DNA of 36,612 nt from an uncultured Pelagibacteraceae bacterium (GTDB taxonomy: Bacteria; Pseudomonadota; Alphaproteobacteria; Pelagibacterales; Pelagibacteraceae). This document shows, one piece after another, positions 23,176 through 31,759 of the stretch. The first letter of the stretch is position 1, and every line of letters starts with the position of its first letter. The position numbers and the translations under genes are program-made. The notes under the pieces are model-generated. The model saw nothing but the letters and a program-made list of their open reading frames with translations. It made no database searches and was not told the DNA's origin. The DNA lies in the NCBI GenBank assembly GCA_902586025.1, contig CACIFV010000010.1, forward strand, positions 1-36,612, in the 5' to 3' direction.

Positions 23176-23975
23176 GTAGCTGGCTTGAGTAATTTTAAAA
23201 TTTTTTTATGATTTGATAAATTATTTGAAACAATTATGTTTCCACCTAATGAAGCATCTTTATTATCCCATGTAGTAATTATTCCACCTGATGCTTTAAT
23301 AATTGGTATTATCGGATGTATATCCCAAATTTTGTTTGCACATTGAGCTACAATATCTAGTCTTCCCTCTGCTAATTGGCAATATGTTAGTGCATCGAAA
23401 CATGGAAACTGCATTCTCTTAATAAATTTCATTATTTTTTTTTGTTTTTGAAAAGACAAAGTTCCGTGAAAAGCAGCAGCTACTTTCAAATAATTAAATT
23501 TTATTTTTTTGTTAACTTTTAATTTTCTTTTTTTTCCATTTTCAAACACAAAAGCAGATTTATCATCTTGATTTAAATAGTATCTTTTCATTCTTGGAAA
23601 ATTTGCTAAACCAACTATAGGGGCGTCGTTATAATTTAGAGAAATTAAATTGCTCCATGTAGGATTTCCAGCGACAAATGATCTTGTCCCATCAATTGGG
23701 TCAATTATCCATGAAAATAGACTTTTTGTCTTTTTTGCTCCAAACTCTTCACCGATAATTTGATGATCTGGGAACTTATCATTAATCTTTTTTCTTATAA
23801 ATTTTTCAAAAGCTTTATCAGCACTGGTAACAGGATCATAACCTTTACCTTTTAACTTGTTATTAATTGTAAAAGTTTTGTTAAGTTTAGTGTAATAAAA
23901 ATTAGTTAAATCCTTAGCAAGCTTATTCAAAAAAGTGTAATAAATCTTGAAATCTTTTGTTTTTTTGAAGGTCAT
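23172..23975 (-). CDS. hisN: Inositol-monophosphatase-family phosphatase, probable histidinol phosphatase
   Basis: A 267-residue Mg-dependent phosphatase of the IMPase superfamily. Metal-binding motifs are IIGEEFG (E-E), DPIDGTRSFVAG and WDIHPIIPIIKASGG; the last has H-P-I where inositol phosphatases have A-A. The DPIDGTRSF loop and this WDIHP variant match the histidinol-phosphatase (HisN) subgroup of alphaproteobacteria and actinobacteria. The likely reaction is histidinol phosphate to histidinol. It is divergent from the oxygenase gene at 24063 (87-base gap) and overlaps the amidotransferase gene. Confidence 0.78.
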   Translation of the reverse strand: MTFKKTKDFKIYYTFLNKLAKDLTNFYYTKLNKTFTINNKLKGKGYDPVTSADKAFEKFIRKKINDKFPDHQIIGEEFGAKKTKSLFSWIIDPIDGTRSFVAGNPTWSNLISLNYNDAPIVGLANFPRMKRYYLNQDDKSAFVFENGKKRKLKVNKKIKFNYLKVAAAFHGTLSFQKQKKIMKFIKRMQFPCFDALTYCQLAEGRLDIVAQCANKIWDIHPIIPIIKASGGIITTWDNKDASLGGNIIVSNNLSNHKKILKLLKPAT

Positions 23976-24062
23976 TTATCTGATGAGTAATAGTTAAAAT
24001 ATACAACTAGTTCAAATAAAATATCTTGAAAATTTTAGAATTTGATAGAAGAATCCAGATAG

Positions 24063-25166
24063 ATGAAAATAGAAATCGATTCTAAAAAAGTATTTATAAA
24101 TAGTGGAAATAATAAAGAAGAAATACATCCATTTTGGCTTAGAGAAAGAATAAATAACGAAGATGCTCTGGATAAAGGAAATCAACAAAGATTATTTGAT
24201 CCAAATTCTATAAATACTAACATTGATATAGAAAAAATTGAGAATGAAGATGGATTACTAAATTTATTTTTCAATGATGGAACCAATTATAAAATAAAAG
24301 AAGATCAAATATTAAATGAGTATAAATTGCAAAATCTTGATCCTATTTCAATTGATAAAATTAAATGGGATTCAAATTTTAATAATTTTCAAAAATTTAA
24401 ATTTGAAAATGATATTTTTGAAAAAAAAATCATGTATGATTTATTAGTATCATTCTATAAATATGGTTTTGTAGTTTTAACTAATGTACCAACTGAAGAT
24501 AATTTTATTATTAAATTTGCAAATTCAATTGGCAGTGTAAGAAGAACTAATTTTGGGGAATTTTTTAATGTAAGATCTGTGCCTAATCCAAATGATTTAG
24601 CTTATACATCATTAGCATTATCTCCACATACAGATAATCCGTATAGAAAACCAGTTCCTTGTGTTCAATTATTGCATTGTATTACTAATAATGTGAGTGG
24701 AGGAAATTCTACCTTGGTTGATGGCTACACTGTAAGTGAAAAAATCAAAGAGGATTATCCAGAATATTATGAAATTTTATCTTCAGTTAAAGTAAAATTT
24801 AAATTTATAGACAATACAGTTGTTTTAGAAGATATGTCTGAGTTAATTAAATTGGATGAAAAAAATAATTTTAAACAAGTTAGATTTAGTCCAAGATTAG
24901 ATTATGCTCCGATATTAGAAAAATCAAAATTGGATTTATTCTATAAAGCTAGAAATAAAATTTCTGAATTATACAACTCTGATAAATATAAAGTTGAATT
25001 TAAATTAGAAACCGGAGATTTATTAATGATGGACAATCATAGATTGCTTCACGGAAGAACAAAGTATGATGTTAACGAAGGTGATAGATATTTACAAGGA
25101 TGCTACATTGATTTCGACAGTACAGAAGGTAAACTTAGACATTTAAAAAGAAAATTTAATCTTTGA
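24063..25166 (+). CDS. Gamma-butyrobetaine-hydroxylase-like Fe(II)/2-oxoglutarate dioxygenase
   Basis: A 367-residue protein with an N-terminal DUF971-like domain (about residues 1-90; FWLRERINN) and a C-terminal TauD-type double-stranded beta-helix. Iron ligands are H and D in SPHTDNPYRKPVP (about residues 189-191) and the distal H in MMDNHRLLHGRTKYD; the arginine of HGR binds 2-oxoglutarate. Homologues hydroxylate gamma-butyrobetaine, trimethyllysine or trimethylaminoethyl-phosphonate. The cysteines that bind zinc in the N-terminal domain of gamma-butyrobetaine hydroxylase are absent here. No carnitine or phosphonate genes are nearby. It overlaps the convergent reductase gene by 11 bases. 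Confidence 0.82.
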   Translation: MKIEIDSKKVFINSGNNKEEIHPFWLRERINNEDALDKGNQQRLFDPNSINTNIDIEKIENEDGLLNLFFNDGTNYKIKEDQILNEYKLQNLDPISIDKIKWDSNFNNFQKFKFENDIFEKKIMYDLLVSFYKYGFVVLTNVPTEDNFIIKFANSIGSVRRTNFGEFFNVRSVPNPNDLAYTSLALSPHTDNPYRKPVPCVQLLHCITNNVSGGNSTLVDGYTVSEKIKEDYPEYYEILSSVKVKFKFIDNTVVLEDMSELIKLDEKNNFKQVRFSPRLDYAPILEKSKLDLFYKARNKISELYNSDKYKVEFKLETGDLLMMDNHRLLHGRTKYDVNEGDRYLQGCYIDFDSTEGKLRHLKRKFNL

Positions 25167-25743
25167 ATAATTCTTTTATTTTTTCTTCAGCGTTTTTTAT
25201 CGACTTTTCATAATCTAAAGCCATTTGATCTGCTGCAACTATATCGATTTTTTTAATACCAAAAAAATTTAACATATGTATCAACCACGGAGTTAAAAAG
25301 TCTTCTTCACCTTGTATTTTTGTTCCGCCAGAAGTAATTACTAAATAGACCTGCTTATCTTCTAATAAACCTTTTCTTCTTCCGTCATCCCCATATTTAA
25401 ATGTCAACTTTACTCTGGCTGCAAGATCAGCCCAAGCTTTAAGTGTTGCTGGTGGGCCAAAATTATAAATTGGCACTGATATAATAATTACATCACATTC
25501 TTTTAACTCTGATACTAACTTATCAGACAATTCAAACATTTTTTTATGTTCATCTGTTTGCTCATTTTCTGGAATTTTCATTCCAGACTCAGTTAAACCA
25601 GATATAAAAAGCATTTCGTCATCTAGATCTCTATAAATGACTTCATCATCATCTTTTTTAACTTTATCAAGTATTTTTTTTGCAAGCATCCTTGAGGTAG
25701 AACCTTCTTTTCTAGCACTGCAATCAATTTGATATATTTTCAT
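25156..25743 (-). CDS. azoR: Flavodoxin-fold NAD(P)H quinone/azo-reductase
   Basis: A 195-residue Flavodoxin_2 protein. CSARKEGSTSRMLAKKIL is the FMN phosphate-binding start, VPIYNFGPPATLKAWADLAARVKLTFKY contains the M/I-YNF-P--LK-W-D flavin-loop signature of AzoR, and VITSGGTKI is the second flavin contact. It reduces quinones or azo compounds with two electrons from NAD(P)H. It is the last gene of a tight ppc-ccdA-azoR run (2-base gap to ccdA). Quinone detoxification is the probable physiological role. Confidence 0.82.
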   Translation of the reverse strand: MKIYQIDCSARKEGSTSRMLAKKILDKVKKDDDEVIYRDLDDEMLFISGLTESGMKIPENEQTDEHKKMFELSDKLVSELKECDVIIISVPIYNFGPPATLKAWADLAARVKLTFKYGDDGRRKGLLEDKQVYLVITSGGTKIQGEEDFLTPWLIHMLNFFGIKKIDIVAADQMALDYEKSIKNAEEKIKELFKD

Positions 25744-25745
25744 TT

Positions 25746-26453
25746 TTATCCAAGTTTTTGAAGTATAGGAAAATACTTTAATATGTAAAATCCTAAAGCT
25801 TGCAACTGGTTTGTAATCATTAATATTCCTGTTATCAATAATAATCCTCCACCAACTCTTGAAATAGTTATCATTTTTGATTTTAGATTTTTTGTTACAA
25901 CCATAAAACGTTGAATCAAATAACCTGATGCAATAAAAGGCAGTGCTAAACCAAGTGAATAGAACACAAGTAACAATATACCTCGGTTCAAACTTTGCTC
26001 AATTGAAGCTAGAGCTAATATTGATCCTAAAATAGGTCCAATACATGGAGTCCATCCAAATCCAAATGCCATACCAACTAATATTGAGCTAAAATTTCCT
26101 GATTTAATCTCAGTATTAATTCTTTTTTCATAATTTAAAAACTTAATATTAATTAATCCCATAATATGAAGGGAGAAAATAATTATAATACTTCCTGCAA
26201 TAATTCTTAGTTCAAAAGAGTTACTTAAAATTAAAGAACCTAAAAAAGTTGCGGTAGCTCCGAAGCTTATAAAAACAATTGAAAAACCAAAAGTAAATAA
26301 AACTATAGGGAATATATTAATCGTTTTTTTTTCTAATAATTCATTTAAAGAGCTTCCAGAAATATAAGATATATATCCAGGTATTAATGGAAGTACACAT
26401 GGAGACAAAAAGCTTATCAATCCAGCTCCAAATGCAACAAATAATTCTATCAT
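25746..26453 (-). CDS. ccdA: CcdA-type thiol:disulfide transmembrane protein
   Basis: A 235-residue membrane protein with about six helices, carrying reducing equivalents across the inner membrane. The two redox cysteines are C19 in SFLSPCVLPLIPGY and the one in GFGWTPCIGPILG (about residue 130), each after S/T-P, as in CcdA and DsbD beta. It lacks fused thioredoxin domains. No thioredoxin-like partner or cytochrome c maturation gene is in the window. It lies directly after ppc with no gap and before azoR with a 2-base gap. Confidence 0.9.
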   Translation of the reverse strand: MIELFVAFGAGLISFLSPCVLPLIPGYISYISGSSLNELLEKKTINIFPIVLFTFGFSIVFISFGATATFLGSLILSNSFELRIIAGSIIIIFSLHIMGLINIKFLNYEKRINTEIKSGNFSSILVGMAFGFGWTPCIGPILGSILALASIEQSLNRGILLLVFYSLGLALPFIASGYLIQRFMVVTKNLKSKMITISRVGGGLLLITGILMITNQLQALGFYILKYFPILQKLG

Positions 26454-29135
26454 TTAACCAGTATTTTTCATTGCAGCTGAAATACCTGCAATAGATGTTA
26501 ATAATGCATCATTAAGATCATTTTTTTTATCTGAATTTAATTTTTTGTTTTTAATTTTATTCATAACTACTGCTTGAATTATATTTAAAACCTCTGTGTA
26601 AATATTTCTTACAATAATTCCTGATCTAAATTTTTTTCTTTCATTTATAATTTCTTTTGGCGTAATCTTTTTATTTAATTTCTTAATAACTTCGAATTGG
26701 AACCTAAGTTTTTTTCCAACTCTTTTTAAATCTTTGTCTGCTAAATACTCCTCATATATTTTTGAAATATCTGGGTCCACTTTTGAAATTACCATATCCA
26801 AAATATCCATCATTGAATTGAAGAAAGGCCAATTTTTTTCCATATCTATTAGTGTTTTCTCAAATTTTTCTATCGATGAATATCTTAAAGCTTCTGCACT
26901 TCCAAGCCATGCTGGGAGCATTAGTCTTATTTGTGTCCATGCAAATACCCAGGGTATTGCTCTTAAACCTTTGATATTATCAATATTCTTTCTTTTAGAC
27001 GGTCTTGATCCAATTGAAAGTTTTCCTAAAGACACATGTGGCGTAACGGTTTTGAAATATTTAATAAAATCCGAACTTTGATTAATATTTTTTCTATATG
27101 AACTTTTTGAAATATCAGACATTTTTTCAATTAGATTTCTCCAATCTTTTTTAGGGACTGGCGGTGGGGTTAATGTTGCCTCCATTACCGCTCCTATATA
27201 GCTACATAAATTGTAAATTGCTAAAGGTTGATATCCATATTTCTGTTGAATTACTTCTCCTTGATCGGTTATTCTAATTTTTCCATTAACTGTATTTGGC
27301 GGCTGAGATTTTAAAGTAGCTTGAATTGGGCCTCCACCTCTACCTGCTGAACCACCTCTTCCATGAAAGAAGGTAACATCTATTTTATATTTTTTAGCAA
27401 TTTTAATAATTTCTTCTTGAGCCTTATATTGATGCCAACTTGCACAAATTTTTCCAGCATCTTTGCTTGAGTCTGAATATCCAATCATGACTTCTTGTTT
27501 ATTTTTTATTAAATCTCTGTACCACTTTAATGAAAACAAACTGGCCATTATTGATTTTGCATTAATTAAGTCATCTAATGTTTCAAATAATGGGACAACT
27601 CTTAATCTATTCTTAATATTTGCTTCTTTTTGCAAATATAAAACGGAGAGAATGTCAGATGCAGATGATGTCATTGAAATAACATAAGCCCCTAAACATT
27701 CAGGCGGCTCTTCAGATAAAATTTTAAATGTTGACCAAACTTCTTTATTTTCTTTATTTTTAAAATTAAAATTTTTTATGAAATTTGATTTTTTTTTCAT
27801 CTTAGATGATAAAAATTTAATTTTTTCCTCCTCACTCCATTTTAAATAATTAAGTTTATTTTTTTTCTTAATAAGTTCATTAATTAACTGTGAGTGTCTA
27901 GATGACTCTTGTCTAATATCTAGTTTTGCCAGATTAATTCCAAAACATTTTGCTCTTCTCATTAAATCTAATAATTCACCACTTGCTATATTTTCACTTT
28001 GATTTTCTTCTAAGGACTCACGGACAATTCTAAGAGGTTTTAAAATTTCCTCTTTTGAGCTTAGCAATTTTTTGTAGTCCAAAGGTTTTTTATTCACTAT
28101 GAACTGTTCAATTGCTCGGTGAGTAAATCGCATTTTATCCCTTAGAGGTCTTAAGAAAACTCTGTAAGGCTCAAATGATTTTCCTGTAAGTTTTTGAATT
28201 TTTTTTGAACATTTTCTCATTGAATACGATCTAATTAATTTAGTGAGTTCTTTTTCATACAATTTTGCTGCTTCCCATCTTGATAATAACAAAACTTTTT
28301 TAGTTACTTTTGAAGTTACATTTGGATTTCCATCTCTATCACCACCCATCCATGATCCAAACTCAATAGGATTAAAATTTTTTGGCAAACCTTTACCCAT
28401 ATTTTTCAAAAATATATCATTGAGTCTTCTGTAGACTTTTGGAATAGTTTCCCAAAGACTATCCTCTATTATTGCAAGACCCCATCGCGCTTCATCGGGT
28501 GGAGACGGTTTTGATCTTTTTAAGTCATCTGTATTCCAGATAATGGTAAATTCATCATGAATTTTTTTATTTAAAGATTTTATTTTTGAAGAGTGATCTT
28601 TAAATAACTCTCTATCCTCAAGTATTTCTGTAATTTTATGGTATTTTTGAATTAAAGTTCTTCTTTTGACCTCTGTTGGATGGGCTGTCAAAACTATTCC
28701 AATATTTAAATTTTTTGCGAAACTATATATTTTATTATTATTAATTTTTTTATTTTTAAATAATTTCTCAAAAATTTCTTCTATAAAAATATTTTTTTGA
28801 TTTTTGCCGTCTCTTTTATTTTCATATTGGTTTAGTTGTCTAGATGCATCAATAGACTCAGCTAGATTTATAAAATTCATAAAATGATTAAATGCTCTTG
28901 CAAGCTTGTAAGTATTTTTAGGATTAATACTTTTTATTTCACTAGAAATTTTTTTATATGATTTTTTTTGGATTTTATTTGCTTTTGATAACTTTCTAAT
29001 TTTCTCAACAAGATTATAAAAGCTTTTACCTTCTTGTTCTTTAATTACATTTCCTAATGAATTTCCTAAAAACCTAACATCCTCTCTTAATGATTTTGTA
29101 GGAATTCTTTCGTAGTATAGGTCTCTTTTGATCAC
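26454..29135 (-). CDS. ppc: Phosphoenolpyruvate carboxylase
   Basis: An 893-residue enzyme that carboxylates PEP with bicarbonate to oxaloacetate, refilling the TCA cycle. The catalytic histidine is in VLTAHPTEVKRRT (about residue 150). MIGYSDSSKDAG and FFHGRGGSAGRGGGP are the other diagnostic active-site loops, and the chain ends in KNTG, close to the canonical QNTG/RNTG tail. Length is normal. The start is GTG at 29135; a stop codon lies two codons upstream and no Shine-Dalgarno is visible. It is 34 bases beyond the FAH-family gene on the same strand and could be read from that operon or from its own promoter in the gap. Confidence 0.95.
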   Translation of the reverse strand: MIKRDLYYERIPTKSLREDVRFLGNSLGNVIKEQEGKSFYNLVEKIRKLSKANKIQKKSYKKISSEIKSINPKNTYKLARAFNHFMNFINLAESIDASRQLNQYENKRDGKNQKNIFIEEIFEKLFKNKKINNNKIYSFAKNLNIGIVLTAHPTEVKRRTLIQKYHKITEILEDRELFKDHSSKIKSLNKKIHDEFTIIWNTDDLKRSKPSPPDEARWGLAIIEDSLWETIPKVYRRLNDIFLKNMGKGLPKNFNPIEFGSWMGGDRDGNPNVTSKVTKKVLLLSRWEAAKLYEKELTKLIRSYSMRKCSKKIQKLTGKSFEPYRVFLRPLRDKMRFTHRAIEQFIVNKKPLDYKKLLSSKEEILKPLRIVRESLEENQSENIASGELLDLMRRAKCFGINLAKLDIRQESSRHSQLINELIKKKNKLNYLKWSEEEKIKFLSSKMKKKSNFIKNFNFKNKENKEVWSTFKILSEEPPECLGAYVISMTSSASDILSVLYLQKEANIKNRLRVVPLFETLDDLINAKSIMASLFSLKWYRDLIKNKQEVMIGYSDSSKDAGKICASWHQYKAQEEIIKIAKKYKIDVTFFHGRGGSAGRGGGPIQATLKSQPPNTVNGKIRITDQGEVIQQKYGYQPLAIYNLCSYIGAVMEATLTPPPVPKKDWRNLIEKMSDISKSSYRKNINQSSDFIKYFKTVTPHVSLGKLSIGSRPSKRKNIDNIKGLRAIPWVFAWTQIRLMLPAWLGSAEALRYSSIEKFEKTLIDMEKNWPFFNSMMDILDMVISKVDPDISKIYEEYLADKDLKRVGKKLRFQFEVIKKLNKKITPKEIINERKKFRSGIIVRNIYTEVLNIIQAVVMNKIKNKKLNSDKKNDLNDALLTSIAGISAAMKNTG

Positions 29136-29169
29136 AATTTATTATATCAAAAAAGAGATTATATTTGGA

Positions 29170-30012
29170 TTAAATTGCTACTACTTTTGATTTTTGTTCA
29201 CCAAGAAGTTCAATTGAAAGCCTCATTTCATCACCTGCTTTTAAAAATTTTTGTGGCTTCATTCCCATTCCAACTCCTGGGGGTGTTCCTGTGGTAATGA
29301 TATCTCCAGGTTGAAGAGACATATATCTGCTAACATATGAAACAATATGATCTACATTAAAAATCATTGTTTTTGTATTACCCGTTTGCATTCGTTCACC
29401 ATTTAAATCTAATTCCATATTTAGGTTGTTTACATCATTAATCTCATCTTTGGTCACAAGATATGGACCAACAGGACCAAATGTATCGTGCGACTTTCCT
29501 TTTACCCACTGTCCCATTTTTTCTATTTGCCACTCCCTCTCACTTACATCATTCACTAAACAATAGCCTAAGATATAATCTTGTGAATTTTTCTCTGGAA
29601 TATTTTTAGCATTTTTTCCAATAACTAAACCTAGCTCAACTTCCCAATCTAGTTTGTTTGAATAGCTTGTAATTTCAATATCATCATTTGGTCCATTGAT
29701 TGAACTAGTGGCTTTCATAAATACAATTGGTTCTGTTGGTGGTTTTGCTCCAGTTTCCGCTGCATGGTCAGAAAAATTTAATCCAATTGCAATAAATTTT
29801 CCTGGTTTAGTTATGCATGAACCAATTCTTGTATTATTTGAAATCTCAGGCTGTGATGATAAATCAATTTGTTTAATTTTTTCAAATGTTTCAAAATTTA
29901 AATGAGTTGGATCTAAATCAATTATATGTTTGGATATATCTCTCAACTTTCCATCTTTATCTAATATAGCTGGCTTTTCTTTATTTTTTTCTCCTACTCT
30001 TAGTAATTTCAT
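29170..30012 (-). CDS. Fumarylacetoacetate-hydrolase-family enzyme, probable 2,4-diketo-3-deoxy-sugar-acid hydrolase
   Basis: A 280-residue enzyme of the FAH family. KFIAIGLNFSDHAAETG, the metal-binding acids in KLDWEVELGLVIG and the DVSEREWQIEKMGQWVKGKSHDTFGPVGPYLVT block are typical; TGTPPGVGMGMKP follows. This subgroup is usually annotated ureidoglycolate lyase or 2,4-diketo-3-deoxy-L-fuconate hydrolase, which cleaves the diketo acid to pyruvate plus lactate. The second reading is favoured because a sugar-type SDR and sugar kinase lie upstream. GGAGATGAA precedes the ATG. Last gene of the tct operon. Confidence 0.82.
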   Translation of the reverse strand: MKLLRVGEKNKEKPAILDKDGKLRDISKHIIDLDPTHLNFETFEKIKQIDLSSQPEISNNTRIGSCITKPGKFIAIGLNFSDHAAETGAKPPTEPIVFMKATSSINGPNDDIEITSYSNKLDWEVELGLVIGKNAKNIPEKNSQDYILGYCLVNDVSEREWQIEKMGQWVKGKSHDTFGPVGPYLVTKDEINDVNNLNMELDLNGERMQTGNTKTMIFNVDHIVSYVSRYMSLQPGDIITTGTPPGVGMGMKPQKFLKAGDEMRLSIELLGEQKSKVVAI

Positions 30013-30026
30013 TTCATCTCCAATAA

Positions 30027-30881
30027 TTATTTATAGCTTTTGTATAACGAACTATGATCATAATTACCTAAACCCTTTTTAACAAGTTTATTATACATTT
30101 TTTTTACTATTTTAGATAAAGGTAATTCTAACTTTTTATTTTTTGCACAATCAAGGATGTTATTCATGTCTTTTAATTGCGAAAAATTTTTTCCTCTTGG
30201 TTTAAAATCATTTTTGATCATTCTTAGTCCGTGAGTTTGTAATACTTTACTGTCAGCCCATCCTCCTTTCAATGCTTTGAGAATATTAATTGGATTTACG
30301 TTATTTTTTTGTGATAGTTTAATTGCTTCTGAAACAGATCCTATTGTAATTCCAACTATTATTTGATTAGCTAATTTTGCTATTTGACCTGCGGAATTTT
30401 TTCCAACTAAAACAGGATTGCCTAATTTCTTAAGTACATTTAAATTTTTAGAAAAAACTTTCTTATCTCCACCAACCATTATGGCGAGCTCTGCATTCTC
30501 TGCGCCATTGGTGCCTCCGGAAACTGGTGCGTCTAAAAAATTAATTTTATATTTTTTTAATAATTTTGATAAATTAATTGCTGTTCTAGGGTTTGCAGAA
30601 CTCATATCAATGACTGTAGATCCTTTTTTTAAATTTTTTAAAAATTCTGAATTAAAATATATTTTTTTTATAGCCTTATCATCGGATAACATTGTAATTA
30701 TTAGATCTCGGTCTGAAACAACTTCCTTTAAAGAATTACATACTTCTGCGCCAAATTTTTTTAATTTAAGGGCTTTATTTTTAGTTCTATTAAAAACTTT
30801 AACTTGATATTTTGATTTCAGTAGATTTTTTGCCATAGGAGCGCCCATTAATCCAATTCCTATAAAACCTATTTTTGTCAT
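30027..30881 (-). CDS. NADP-type beta-hydroxyacid dehydrogenase (tartronate semialdehyde reductase-like)
   Basis: A 284-residue member of the 6-phosphogluconate/3-hydroxyisobutyrate dehydrogenase family. The cofactor motif is GFIGIGLMGAPMA and strand 2 ends FNRT (N31-R32-T33), the pattern that favours NADP, in contrast to D32 in the relative at 15312. DAPVSGG (118-124) and K169/N172 (AKLANQ) supply substrate binding and catalysis. Close families are GarR/GlxR tartronate semialdehyde reductase and GLYR1-type succinic semialdehyde reductase. In this operon a semialdehyde released from a sugar acid is the likely substrate. It follows the ROK kinase gene by 1 base. Confidence 0.8.
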   Translation of the reverse strand: MTKIGFIGIGLMGAPMAKNLLKSKYQVKVFNRTKNKALKLKKFGAEVCNSLKEVVSDRDLIITMLSDDKAIKKIYFNSEFLKNLKKGSTVIDMSSANPRTAINLSKLLKKYKINFLDAPVSGGTNGAENAELAIMVGGDKKVFSKNLNVLKKLGNPVLVGKNSAGQIAKLANQIIVGITIGSVSEAIKLSQKNNVNPINILKALKGGWADSKVLQTHGLRMIKNDFKPRGKNFSQLKDMNNILDCAKNKKLELPLSKIVKKMYNKLVKKGLGNYDHSSLYKSYK

Positions 30882-30882
30882 A

Positions 30883-31758
30883 TTAATAATTCAACCGTGC
30901 CGCCCCTCTTACTCCACTTGCATCTCCATACTTAGCTTTTAAAAATTTCGTATTTATGTGTTTAATTTCCATATTTTTAGTTACCATTTTCTTTAATTCA
31001 TTTAATGATGAGATTTCATTAGATAATCCACCTCCAAATACAAATACATCGGGATCAATTGTATAAATTAAGTTAACAAGTGCTCTAGCCAACCGAATTT
31101 TAAAATGTTTAATAAAAATTGATTTTGTAAACTTATCAGATTTATTAAATATTTCTCTCGCAGTAATTTTTTTATGATAAAGTTTTTCCAAACCCTTTCC
31201 TGAGGTAAATTTTTGAATTTGCATAAGTGATATCTTTTTTTTAATATACTTTTTATCGTTTAGATTACCAAAAATTGGTAGAGGAAGATGTCCCCACTCT
31301 CCAGAAATATAATTTGCACCTTTTAAGATTTTATTATTAATTACAATTCCACCTCCAGTGCCTGATCCAATAATTATGCCGAATACAACATTATAATTTT
31401 TTGCAGCTCCATCTATTGCTTCAGACAATGCAAAACAATTTGCATCATTTTCACATTTTATATTTCTTTTCAAAGCTTTTGATAAATCTATATTTAATTT
31501 TTTATTATTTAATTGTTTGGCATTTACTGAATTTTTAAGTAGTCCAGTTTTATAGTCTATAGATCCAGGATGACATACACCTACTTGAAATTTTTTTTTA
31601 TATTTCTTATCTAATGTAAAAACTATTTTTGTTACATCTTTTATTATTTTTTTGTAGCTTTTAGGACAAGGAACTCTTGATCTTTCAATTTCATCTCCGT
31701 TTTTTTTTAAAATGACGCTTTCAATTTTTGTTGCCCCAATATCTATTCCAATTTTCAT
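30883..31758 (-). CDS. ROK-family sugar kinase (fructokinase/N-acetylglucosamine kinase-like)
   Basis: A 291-residue ROK kinase. The phosphate-1 loop is IGIDIGATKIES at the N-terminus, the catalytic base is D105 in ENDANCFALSEA, and GSGTGGGIVINNKILKG and GEWGHLPLP (H157) follow. Overall it is closest by eye to Mak (fructokinase) and NagK. The zinc-binding cysteine motif C-x-C-G-x-x-G-C that normally follows at about residues 170-182 is absent; the segment reads KKKISLMQIQKFTSG. The ATG at 31758 is used because the upstream alternative at 31800 overlaps the previous gene by 41 bases and the family starts at MKIGIDIG. Sugar specificity unknown. Confidence 0.82.
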   Translation of the reverse strand: MKIGIDIGATKIESVILKKNGDEIERSRVPCPKSYKKIIKDVTKIVFTLDKKYKKKFQVGVCHPGSIDYKTGLLKNSVNAKQLNNKKLNIDLSKALKRNIKCENDANCFALSEAIDGAAKNYNVVFGIIIGSGTGGGIVINNKILKGANYISGEWGHLPLPIFGNLNDKKYIKKKISLMQIQKFTSGKGLEKLYHKKITAREIFNKSDKFTKSIFIKHFKIRLARALVNLIYTIDPDVFVFGGGLSNEISSLNELKKMVTKNMEIKHINTKFLKAKYGDASGVRGAARLNY

Positions 31759-31759
31759 T

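Noticed and set aside
26734-27081. Open frames opposite ppc, tctA, dppA, cysK and other genes (for example 26734-27081, 4954-5235, 21733-21987)
   Set aside because: They are antisense shadows of well-supported genes, without ribosome sites or recognisable domains.
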